Of a stretch of 64,000 nucleotides of DNA, positions 37,901 through 50,800 are shown piece after piece (within the stretch, counting starts at the first letter, position 1; the number at the start of each line of letters is the position of its first letter). The notes beneath the pieces are model-generated. The model saw only the letters and a program-made list of their open reading frames with translations, was not told the origin of the DNA and searched no databases. Where the stretch lies: the NCBI GenBank assembly GCA_943736015.1, contig OX031065.1:28844427-28908426 (forward strand), in the 5' to 3' direction. A program made the position numbers and the translations under genes. This DNA is from Tridacna crocea. Taxonomy: Eukaryota; Mollusca; Bivalvia; Cardiida; Cardiidae.

Positions 37901-40900
37901 ATTTCGATTCTAACATGGCAAATTCTTAATGAAAGGAAAACAAGTTCAAACTAAGAGTAAACACGCGGATGAAGATTATGTTCCATTGAATAACTCACTC
38001 ATTGAATGATGTCATTTGCTATAGGGTGACGTCACTCTACATGGATTGTCGCAGATTTTACCAAGTTTTCCTTGCACTGTGTTTATAGAGCCAAAGTCGC
38101 GTGTCATGTTAGAATGGTTAATATTTCATGGCTGTTTTGGCTAAAATAATTAACAGAATACTAAACAGTGTAGATCAGTGAGAGAGACAGGCTAATTAAC
38201 TGACAGAATGGTGTTTTTTTTCCCTGCTTTCAACATCAGCCAGATCACTGTCACATCTCATTTTTAACCCTTTCTCAGTCCACAAATTTTAGACTCCTTC
38301 AAATTCATAACACCTTCAGAAGACATTCAAAACTGGTTTAAACAAGATTAAACTCTCTGATAGGGAAGAAAACATTGTGGGAAAAGGAGAAAATGCTGGT
38401 TACAAGCATTTTCTCCTTTTTGCACAATGTTTTCAAAAGCCTTCTTTCCAAGGGTCGTAAAAATCCGGAATTTTTTGGTAAAGGGTTGAGTGTGTGCAAA
38501 TAGTTAGACTTGTACGATAACTATCTATCACTCCCTGTTTCAAAATTGGACACAAAATACAACATGTAACTAGCTATTGTAATCCTTCAGGAGACACAAG
38601 TAGATATTTCTCATTATAAGGAAACCTTCATTTAACCATGATATTGTCAGGTTCAGCAAATCTTATTTCAGTGCCATTAGACCCCAAAAGAGGTGTGTTT
38701 CTTAGCAGGAAGAGTCATCAGAAGATGGAAATTTGTTCACCCTTTCCCAAATAACAAAACAATAGACAAATCCAAACTAAAAGCATTTGAAGATGACAAG
38801 TCAGATGTTGCATATATAATGAAAGGATAGAAAACATTTTCGGAAAAGGACAAAACGCTGGTTACCAGCAATTTTTTTTCCTTTTCCCTCAATGTTTTTT
38901 ATCCTGTCAAATATTACTCAATAATGAAATTTGTCTCTGAAAGGATAGAAAACGTTGTGAGAAAAGGAGAAAATGCTGGTTACCAGCCTTTATTTGCTTT
39001 TCCCACAATGTTTTCAAAAACTTTCTTTCTCAGGGTTGTTCAAATACAGGACTGTAAAGTAATGGGTTAATAGAAGCGATATGAAAAACCTTCTCTTACT
39101 TGGTCTGTCATTATATTTAAACAGTTTATCCACAAACAACAGGGTCTGCAAGTGATAAATAAGCTCCATCCCAAGTTGCTGGGCCGCATTATCCTCTGAT
39201 ACTTCATCTCTACTGTAATCCTACAAAGAAATTTTGATGACAGAATAAATTTCAAAAATCAGGCAAAAAGTAAACAAAAGATAAAGTGAGGAAGCAACAT
39301 AAGACCTAATTTTGAAATTAATTTCTTTGCCAACGACTAAAACTTGGACCAACCATACAATAACAGGTTCTCATCTTTGCAGTAACATCTATACATGTAA
39401 CTCTTAACCACACAGTCCCAACTTTTGATGACCCTCAGAGAAAGAGGCTTTGAAAACATTGTGGAAAAAGGAGAAAATGCTGGTAACCAGCATTTTCTCC
39501 TTTTCACACAATGTTTTCTACCCTTTCCAAATCAATTTTTAATTTTTGATTCACATTTTTTTGTTGTCTGCAAATGCTTTCAACTTGGAGAAGTAAAAAA
39601 TTTTGTTGTTTGGTAAAGAGTTAAATGGTATGATTTAAGTTTTAAATGCATTCAAACATCTCCTTCTTTTTTACTTTTTACAGCTATTGTTACTTTAACA
39701 TGTGTTTTTTTCTGCCTTGCAATTTGTTGCTTTTGAAAACATTCTGGCAAAGAAAAATTACTTGAAATGAACATTTCTTCTTTTGTCACAATGTTTTCAA
39801 ATGTATTAAAAGACAGAATCTTAATCCATGTTTACTATCTATTTTCTACACTGATGCTTGCAGAATAATCTGTCGCAAATACTTTTAGGAGGTCATAGTT
39901 AAGTTAGATAACTTTTTTTATATACAATAACTTTTTTCTATTTATTACAAGTTTCTACAACCATAGGCAGTTTCAACAAGCATAAGTTCTTATAACCAAG
40001 TTTCTATATCATAAGTTTCTATACCAAGTTCTATAACCATAAGTGTCTGCAGCCAAATTTCTATAACTATATTAAAGTTTCTATAACCATAAGTTTCTAT
40101 AACAATATTTTATACAATCATGAGTTCTATAACCATGTTTCGATGACCATAAGTTTCAAAAACCAATTTTCTTTTACAATAAGTTTCTATAGCCAGGTTT
40201 CTATGAACATAATAAAGTTTCCATAACCATAAGTTTCTATATCCAAGTTTCTACGACCACAAGTTTCTATAACCATAAAGGATTATAAAGCACACACATA
40301 TTTCATATAGGGTTAAAGTTTCAAACTCACACTTATCTGTATCAGTGCCTGGACAAACTTGCTGACAATTTCCGACCTGGAACTCAGGTAAATAAGTCCA
40401 TAATGAGCGGTAAACATTGTCTGTACAAGACCTCTGACAGCTCCAAACAGTGTAGGAACACATGATGTGGATGGACATGAGATGAGGAAAAACAGGGATT
40501 CAATCAGCCGACTGAAAAAATGTTAAAAGAGAAATAGTAATAGTAAGACCATTTTAACCCTTTACCAAACAATCCCTGGTTTTTATGACCCCAAGATAGA
40601 AGCCTTTTGAAAACATTGTGGGAGAAGGAGAAAATGCTGGTATCTAGCATTTTTTACTTTTTCCACAATGTTTTCTTTCCCATGGGTAACAAATATCAAT
40701 TTCTGAGGTATGTTTATTGTGTCATCTGCAAGCTTGCAGATGACACAATAAACATACCTCAGAAATTGATATTTGTTACCCATGGGAAAGAATTAAGTGC
40801 TTTGTGTCATCTGCAAGTGGTGGTGGGGGGGGGGGGGGGTCGTAGTGTAGATAAACCCTTTGTTAACTTTCTGACAGGTAAATCTAAGGAGATTGAACAA

Positions 40901-43900
40901 TACAAATTATATACAGACTTTATAGGCAGTTGTTTGAGCTTTCTATGATTTTATGGAATCACCCATATTCAAGCCACCGAAGTATAATTGTACATCATGT
41001 GCTGTGAAGGTAATGACCTATAAACTCACCAAGAACTTGCCATGTGGTACAGACAGGGATACGGGTCTACTGTTCCAGGTTTGATTTCGAACATCTTCTT
41101 TCCTGGTAAAGTCCTGCTTGGCTGAGCCTGGAGAAATTTTATGATATTGTTAATTGACAAGCTATTCAACTCATTGCTAAACAAGAATTTTTAACAAATC
41201 ACAAACATGTTGTAGGGTTTATATTCAAAAAACGTTCTTCAGAACATTCTAATTATGGATATAAAAAGTGACAAAAGTTGTGTTACTTTCAACAATAAAC
41301 ACTTCTTTAAAATAAGACTAGATATATTCTTAAGAATGGTTGGTGAATATGGAACGAGGTTCAAATATTCAAAGAATACACATTTGGAAGGAAAGCTGTT
41401 TGATATGAAACATAGGCTTGTAAAGAGTATTGGCTTTTTTTCTCGCACATTTTCTTTAAGTTTTATAACCCTAGTTTTCTATCCCTCTAAAACTCACATC
41501 TGCATTTTCTGGGATCAAGCTTTTACTTTTTCTATAAAAACTAGTGCAATTAGCAATGACTAAAAAATATCTGTCAATAGCATTGTAATAAACGGCTAAT
41601 CTGCTTTTACACAGTAACTTCTACTGGTGATGTAAGTTGCTTACTTGAAACTGAAGGTCAGGATCTGACAGCAAAAATTTAGTAATCAGATCTTTAACTC
41701 TTTACCACACAAAAACAATTTTGGATTTATCAAAAGTGAAAGCATTTGCAGACTAAAATTAAATTTCGCTTAAAATATGGAGTTTCTTTTGACACTATGA
41801 ATAAAGCTTAATATGAAATATGCTGCTGTACCTCTTCCTTTGTTACAGCACAAATATGCAAAAACTGCAGCTAAAGAAAAAAAATCATACGGGTAAATGG
41901 AGTTATGGCTCTTCCTGAGTAGCTAATGAAAGTTACAAAATGCATACATTCATAATATTTATTTCAACATAAATCTCATAAAGTGAACTTACAACTAATG
42001 TAGGTGCAAGAGAGAAAACCTTTGTAATTTCTTCAACACATGCAGTTATGGCATCAAGATCATTTTCACCTAGAGCAACAGCCATGGAATCTAACTCCGA
42101 ATCAAGACCTGACTCTTCAGAAGGCTTGGTACCTGTCTCTGGTAGTTCTTGCAGTGTTTCCATGATTCTAGAAAGTAACAGTACTTAGATGGATAAACAA
42201 TGATCTTATTCTGAAAAAGGATTAAACCCTAGAACATTAAAACCTATATTTGTTACCTAAGGTGAGTTCCAGCAGCTTAGTGCTTTAACCCATTAACACA
42301 CAATCCCTACTTTTGACGCACCTGAGAGAGAAGCCTTTAGAAAACATTGTGGGAAATGAAGAAAATGCTGGTAACCAGCATTTTCTCCTTTTCCCACAAT
42401 GTTTTCTACCCTTCACAAAACAAATTTCAAATTTTCAGTCACTTATTTTGACGTCTGCAAATGGTTTTGATTTGGACAAGCCTAAACTATTGTCGTTTGG
42501 TAACGACTTAACCCTTTGCCAGCCGAGCCCTGATAGCCGAGACTGTAGCATACAGGACTTGAAAACAGGGCCTTTCTGGTTCGATCCCCAGCCTGGCTAG
42601 TTTTTTTTTTTTCCAGAAGACTGATGATAGCCATTGTGGCATGAATTATTCCTCTCTCTACCCTGACCATTATTTCTTTCTGAGGATTGATGATAGTCAT
42701 TGCGACACTATTCATTTTCTCCATTTCCTACAATTTTTCCTAATCATTCAAGTACAAATCATATCTTTCCAGTTGTATTGGTTTTTTTTGTCTGCATTTG
42801 CTTTGAATTTAGGTATGTTTAACCCTTTACTCCATAGATACTCATTTCTATGCATTGCTTGTAGGAGCCTTTGGAAAACATTGTGGCAAAAGGTCAACTT
42901 GCTCGTGACAAGCAATTTCACCTTTTGTCACAATGTTTTCTATGCTATCAGAAGGTGTTATATGTAAGAAAATGCTTCATCCTTGCTGTTACTTAGGGTC
43001 ATTTAGAGATACCATAGAAATGCCTTGTGGGGTAAAGGGTTAACACTGGTTTGGCATGAAGCCAAAATGTGCATTTAATAATCTGGTTATGGTTCAGTAA
43101 TTTTAAAGGAGTCATGGCCCTTTTTTAAAATTTAGTCTAATCTGGATTGATTGGTGGTTAATACCGTTTTCAACAATATTTCAGTTATATCATAGCAGCC
43201 AGTGCACTTATCCACGTGTTCATAGAGCTTCTTTTACCAGTAATTTGCACAATTTTCTTCCCAAGCCACTGGCTGCTTTCCCACATGATCATCATGAAAA
43301 CAATGGTCAGCAGTGTGAGATATCCAGAAAACACATGTTGGTGCACTGGTTGGCGTGATTATGCCCTTTTAAAATGGCATTAAACTCCAATACAAACAAA
43401 ATAATTATGAAACAGTAAAGCTTGCCTTTGTAGACAGAGATTTGATATTAATTCGAAACTTATTTACAATGTTTCTTTACAAATAGACAAAACTTCAAGC
43501 CTGGCAGTATACTAAAAACATTTGCGTGCAGCATACTCGATGAGGATCAAATGATGGCACCTATCTTTGAAGGAAAGAAAACATTGTGGGAAAAGAAGAA
43601 AATTTTGGTACCAGCATTTCCTCCTTTCCTGCATCTTCTTCTTTTCCCACAATGTTTTCAAAACTCTGTTTCCTCAAGGTCATTAAAATATAGGAATGTC
43701 TGATAATGTGTTACAACTGTAAATTGATAATTACCGATCCAACTGTTCTGCCAGTTTATTCATTATTTCAAAAGTATGCACTTTCTTTATAAGGGCTGTC
43801 ATTGCAACTACCACTCTAACTACTTGTTTCCTTAACAAACACTGTACAGCCCGCTGATAACAGGTAAAGTCTCCATTGTCTTGACTGGTTTTCCTCTTTA

Positions 43901-44775
43901 TCACTGTAGACTGTAGTTTGTGAACACCAAGAAACCATTCTATGCCATCCTAGAAGAAAGTAACAAAAATGATACGGTAACAATTCAACAGACAAGTTAA
44001 GGTGGGAATTTTTGCAACTGTGTCTTGTATAAAAAAAAAGCAGCATTCTGGTTGTAGTTGTAAACTGTCATCTCAGATTAGCCTGCGCAGACTGCACAGG
44101 AGGATCCAAGACGACACTTTATGCAGAATTAATGTCCGATGGCGAATGCCCCTTTTCCTGATTTGCAAACCATACCTGAAAGTATAGTTGGTGTGAAGAA
44201 CATGAAAGAAAAAGTACATCAAAGAAATAGGATAATTGTTTGCTTCAGTGTCTGATCGAAATTTCTGTTATCAAGTTACAAGTAGAGGCCATATTTTCAC
44301 TTGCAGCTTCATACACTGAAACAGACAATTACCCTCCAGAGCTCCAGATAGAGGGAGCGATTTTGCTTTCAAAGTTGAAAATAATAATTATTCCCCACTA
44401 AACCCTATGTTGTAGGTACTCATTAGAATCGCCTAATCGAGACGATTCTAATGAGTACCCACAACATAGGGTTTGGAAGAGAAATAATGGATTTAGAAAT
44501 ACCATCACTTCCTCCTATCTAGAGCTCTGATCTTCCATATCATTTATTGCATACCTGAAACCTTGTAGTTTGATCAAGAGCTGAAAGGATCTGCAGCTTC
44601 AGAGAAAATGACATGAACTTAGACTGGAAGTTGTCTAATAGTCTGTTCTGAATGTCTTGTTGCTGAAACAGAAAAACAAACACTATTCTCAAAATCATAG
44701 TGCTGTATCTACCAACCATTTTAGGTTCAGCTGTTACTTTCAGTTCTTATATTAAAAAATACCCCTCCCTCCCTC

Positions 44776-44846
<71 letters not shown>

Positions 44847-47800
44847 CGTTTCTTTTTCCAATCTGATGTTTCATGTTTGAAGGAGCACAAAAATAAAACC
44901 AGAGAATCTGACACTAATCCAACGCTTCAAGTGTTGTGTAAGTCAGTCAGTAGGCTTGAATGAATTGACATATTATCCTAATTCAGTAGCTACATGCAAA
45001 TATGCAGAACAGACCACATATTTACCAGTGTTTAGAGTCTTAAAAAATAAGAGAACACAAACTTGACTCTGTACCAAAAGAAAAATTTTTAGACTAGTCC
45101 AAATTCAAAGTATTTGCATTTGAAGATGACAAAATTAATGTGACTTAAGAATTGAAATTTGTTTTAGGAAGGGAAGAAATCATTGTGGGAAAAGGAGAAA
45201 ATTCTGGTTACCAGCATTTTCTCCTTTTTCCACAATGTTTTCCAAAGGCTTCTTTCACAGGGTTGTTATAAGGCGGGATTGTGTGGTAAAGGGTTAACAT
45301 ATAATAATCACTCACCATCACTTTTATTGTTATACTGGGGTCACATGTGCACAGTGCTCCTGCAAGCTTAAATCCCATCTTCAAATGTCGGACCTTATAA
45401 GCCGACTCTGGCTGGCCCATGGCTTTTGATTCATCCAGTCCTTCCACAGCCCAATCCAGTAAGGTGCAGAGAACTTCAGTGTTATCCTCCTCATAGATTA
45501 AATATGAGAGTCCTTTAGGGAGAAGGTTGGGAACACTCTCCACAGCTTCCACCCAGCTGTAAATATCAAATTTATTTTCAACCCTTTACCAAAGAACAAC
45601 ATTTAAGAATGGGCCAAACTGAAACCACTAGCAGACAGCAAAATAAACGTAACTCAAAAACTGAAATTTGTTTCTAGCAGGGTAGAAAACATAGTGGGAA
45701 AAGAAGAAAATGCTGGTTACCAACACTTTCTCCTTTTCCTACAATATTTTCCAAAGGCTTCCATCTCAGCGTCGTAAAAACCAGGAACTGTTTGGTAAAA
45801 GTTTAACCTTGAAAGTGCTATAAAAGGGGACTGTCTATAAATGCTTTCATTTTTGATTGATTGACTGATTGTATTCCACATTATTTCATTTATACCACGG
45901 CGCGCAGTGCACCTATCCATGGGTTCCTGGAGTTTCGTTTGCAATTTTCTTTCCAAGCCACGGGCTGCTTTCCCACATGAACATCGCTGACACATTGGTC
46001 AGCAGTGGCAAAGGAATGAATCCTGTTGCAAGGACTATCATCAATCATCGGAAAGAAATTGGCCACACCAGGGGTCGTACACAGGGATAGAACCCTGGTC
46101 CCAATGTTCTCAAGTCCTGCATGCTACCGACTGAGCCACCGGGGTTCGGCTTTTCATCTTTGACAAGTCTAACATTTTGTCATAAAGTAAAGAGCTGTAG
46201 TGTACATTTTCTTTCTGATGCTCATTAGATTAAAATAAAAATGTTTGAAAATAAGTCATGTGGAGTAAAAAGAGTGCCACAAGGTGAATTCTTTGAAAAA
46301 AGCTTGTGTACACTCTAGAGGCCACATTTTTACACTAATACTAATGAAAATTTGTTTTAATTTTCCAACAATATTTCATTTTATAAGTAATTTGCAAGGT
46401 CTTTGAATTTGAACATGGCTAAAAATTTGCTGTCTTGTAAAGAGTCTTGACATAATAAAATCTGCATTATAAAGCAGACCGCTTTTAAAACATTGTGGCA
46501 AAAAAAGAGAGATAATGTTTTTAGTGAACAATTTCCTTTTTACCAGATACCAATCTCTTTTTCACATATTCATGTTTGAAGCCTAAACTTTTGTTGATTA
46601 TCAACAAGGATATTTTCAATGTCATCTGCTTCAAATCTGTTTCTGATGATATCAAGTTACTGCAAAAAGCCTAAAGTAGTTTCAAAGTAAAAAGAAACCT
46701 GGTGCAGTTATTTTGTACCTTCCATGATGTTCAGCCATTTTGAATTTTTCCACAAGATCGATCAACTGTGCAGCTTCTTTGGGTTTTTGATGGGGCCCCT
46801 TGTAGTCTGGGTCAAAGAATTTGGCCTTTTCTTCTTCAAATGGTGTTAATGTGATATCCTTAAATGTCTGCAATGTATAGAATGATAAGATAATCACAAA
46901 CACAATACAACAATGATAAAGCTTTTATTTTCACAATCCTCTCAACTGAAACTTTATTAACCCAAATCAACTTTGGGCTCAGGTAAGCTGAAATTGAGGG
47001 CTACATATTTGTTTGTTGCCCAAGTTGGCCAATACTGTGGACTGCATATTTGCTTGTTATTGTTTAAAGCCAATTTCTAGTTTTTTAAGCATATTACAAT
47101 CACAGCTCCCTTCTCTGAGTTTTTCCCAGGTTTCAATACTGGTTGGCTGGCTCTGAATAATGTCTTGCCAGCAGATACTCCCACATAACCAGCCCCATCA
47201 GTCTGGTATGATTCAGGGTCCATTTTAACTCTTTACCACACAATCCCGATTTTTAAAGACCCTGAGAAAGAAAGCTTTTAAAAACACTGTAGGCAAAGTA
47301 GAAAATGCTGGTAACCATTTTCTCCTTTTCCCACAATGCTTTCTACCTTTTCCAAAACAAATCTTAATTTTGAGTCACATTTATTTTGTTGTCTGCAAAT
47401 CTTTTCAATTTGGACCGGTCTAAAATTTTGTTGTTTGGTAAAGAGTTAACATGGGTAAAAATACTAGAACTAAGTGAAGTAATCTTTTACCAGATGACAA
47501 AGATCGCTTCAAAATGATTTACCATAATAGGCTATACACAAAACATACTTGTAAAATCTAAAGAGCAGAGCAATAAAAAAAAATTCTTAGCAAAACACCC
47601 CAAAATTGTGTATGGCACATCTACAATCTGTGGGTTACAGCTGCACAAAGTTCCAAAAAAATGATACCAAAAATGAAAGTAGAATTATGTGTCATAAGCA
47701 AACCATAATGAATGTACAGACAAAATAACCGTAACTCAAAACTTGAAATTTGTTTCCAGCAGGGTAGAAAACATTGTGGGAAAAGGAGAAAATGCTGATT

Positions 47801-50800
47801 ACCAGCATTTTCCCACAATGTTTTCAAAAGGTTTCTATCCCTAGGATTTGTTTGGTAAAGAGTCAAGAGAAAAATCTTATTATTTGAATAACAATTACTT
47901 TGCTGTCTATAACTACTTTCAATTAAGACTTGAATCTAATATTTTGTCTAACTCTTTCCCAAACAACAAATTTATAGACTAGTTCAAACTGAAAGCATTT
48001 GCAGATGACGAAATGAATGTGCCTAAAAAAATGAAATTTGATTTGGGAAGGGTAGAAAACATTGTGGGAAAAGGAGAAAATAAGACTACCAGCATTTTCT
48101 TCTTTTCCCATAATGTTTCTGTAGGCTTCTTTCTCAGGGTCGTTAAAAGTCGGAATTGTATGGTAAAGTGTTAAGGTGAAGAGTTTAACCCTTTACCCCA
48201 TAAGGCATTTCTAGGGTATCTCTAACTGACCCTAAATAACAGCAAGGATGAAGTTGTTTCTTATGTGTATATGACACCTTTTGATAGCATAGAAAACATT
48301 GTGGCAAAAGGTGAAATTGCTCGTGACGCGCAATTTCACCTTTTGCCACAATGTTTTCCGAAGGCTCCTACAAGCAATGTGTAGAAATGAGTTTCTATGG
48401 AGTAAAGGGTTAACAAAGGCTGCTTTCAATATAGCATAAGGGGTTTTTTTTTTGCAATTTACTGATATTTTTTCTTTTGATACTTACAGATAAGGGTGTC
48501 ATCTCAAATTGATACGGGTTGAATGGAGCTGTGATGTAACTGAAAGCATCCTCATCCATGTCATAGTCAATCCCCTGAAATAGAAAAGTAAAATACATGT
48601 ATTAGTCTTTGTAACTATACAATGTTAAAAGGAAAGGCAGTTCAACTCTTTACCACAGAATCCCTATTTTTAACAACCTTTAGAAAGAAGCATTTTGAAA
48701 ACATTGTGGGAAAAGGATAAAATGCTGGTAACCAACATTTTCTCCTTTTACCATAATATTTTCTACTCTATCAAAGTCAGAAATCACCATATTAAAAAGA
48801 TTTAATTTGTTGTTGACCGATGCTTTAAATTTGGCCCAGTCCAAAAAATTTTCGTTGGGTAAAGAGTTAACTCTTTACCACTTGAAGAAATTTTAGACTA
48901 GTCCAAACTGAATGCCTTTCCAGACAACAAAATAAATGTGATTAAAAAAAATAAATATGAGTTGGGATGGTAAGAAAAATATTGTGGAAAAAGAAAATTC
49001 TTTCTTAGGGTCCTAAAAGTCGGGACTATATGGTAAAGAGTTAATACATCTCCATGGTGCACAATACAAAGCAATGCATCACATATTTATGGATCAATAA
49101 ATCCATTTTGTGTAATAGCTAACAGAATCATGATGTAGAATGGTCCTTGAACATGCACTGAATCAGCCAATAGCAAAAACAATAGACCCATGTCAGCCTG
49201 CACCAAATGCGCAGGCTGACATGGGTCTATAATTTTTGCAGAAGCATTATTAAACTGCCTTTTCACAAGCATGATGCAAATTACTGTTGTTTTATGTTCA
49301 TCATATTTTAACATTGTTTTCAAGTTTGTTTTACTTTAAACATATTCATTTTACATCGATTGAGAAACAAGTTCTTAAAACTTATATTAATCTCCCTCGA
49401 TTCTGCTTCCTGGGAACTACACCAGTACTCGCGCCGAATGTGTGGGCCAATGAAAAATTTCTGAGTTGACACCCACTCCCGGGTATCGAACTCAGGACTT
49501 TCAGGTTATGAGGCCGACGCTCTACCTCACGACCACAGACAAGTTTGTTTTAACCTTTACCAAACAATCCCTGGTTTTTACGATCCTGAGATAAAAGCCT
49601 TTTGAAGACATTGTGGGAAAAGGAGAAAATGCTGGTAACTAGCATTTTCTCATTTTCCCATAATGTTTTCTACCCCACTGAAAATAAATTTCAATTTTTG
49701 AATTACCTTTATTTTGTCATCTGAAAGTGCTTTAAATTTGGAACAGTCTAGAATATTGTCGTTTGGTAAAGAGTTGCAACTAATCCAAATTGAAAGCATT
49801 TGCAGACACCAGCATAAATGTGACATGAATTTTGAAGATTGTTTTGGGAAGGGTAGAAACCTGTTTGGGAAATGGAGAAAATGCTGGTTACCTGAAGGTT
49901 ACCCCAAGTGTTTTCAAAAGGCTTCTTTTTCATGATTGTTAGAAGTTGGGATTGTGTGTAAGGGTTAAAAAAGAGAGAAAAACAACAATGTGGAACGAAA
50001 ACCAGTATGCTGGTAACCAGCTCTATCTCCTTTTTGTTTCAATGTTCTTGAAATCTATACTTCTAAACCCATAAAATGGCATTTCCAAACCCTCTTTTAT
50101 CACACTAGTTCAAGTACTGAGTTGCAAAGTAAGGTGTTAGCAAGGTTGCTTTTAAAGACATTTGCTCAAAATCTGTTTGAGTTAGTAATGAAATACACTA
50201 AAGATTTTCATGTTCCTATACCAGACTGCATCAGGAAACATTGAGAAAAATGGGGCTATTTAGCTCTTCAACCACTAAATCATATCAATGAAAATTTCAG
50301 CCATTAGCAAAAACATAAACACATGTATTTCAAATTTGAAGCTTTCCTGCAGTACAAAGATATCTTAAATATGTACAATTTTACCTGGTAGAGATACATA
50401 GAATGTTCACTAATAGAAACAACAGGACAATATGCAAGTATGACTGTTAAAATATTTACAAACATGACAAATATATCCAACCTTTTATCATTCGTACATG
50501 AAACACAAGACAGTTTTTGTTTTGTTTCTGTTTGTCGAAATATTTCAGAAAAACAGGATCACAAATAAATGCATATTTTCCACAGGAACAACACTACATA
50601 TGATACAAATTGTAACAATTTATCACATGACAAGTTTTCAGATTAAGCTATGTTGGAAGAATATGCATAAAACAATTTAGTGTGCCCATAATGATAGAAT
50701 ACATATATGTCTGAAAAAGTGTGGAAAACGCTGTAAGAAAAGCAGAAAGGATTCTTCTTTTGCCACAATGTTTTTAACAGCCTTCTTCCTTCGGGTAGTC

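Noticed and set aside
41648..41694. Possible extra VIRMA exon ending SDPDLQFQ
   Set aside because: No acceptor gives a length divisible by three. Exon 10 joins exon 11 directly in phase.
44700..44963. Ser/Leu-repeat ORF on the + strand
   Set aside because: It translates a (CT)n microsatellite.
49440..49541. Functional tRNA gene
   Set aside because: A and B boxes are present but the acceptor stem does not pair, so it is read as a SINE head.
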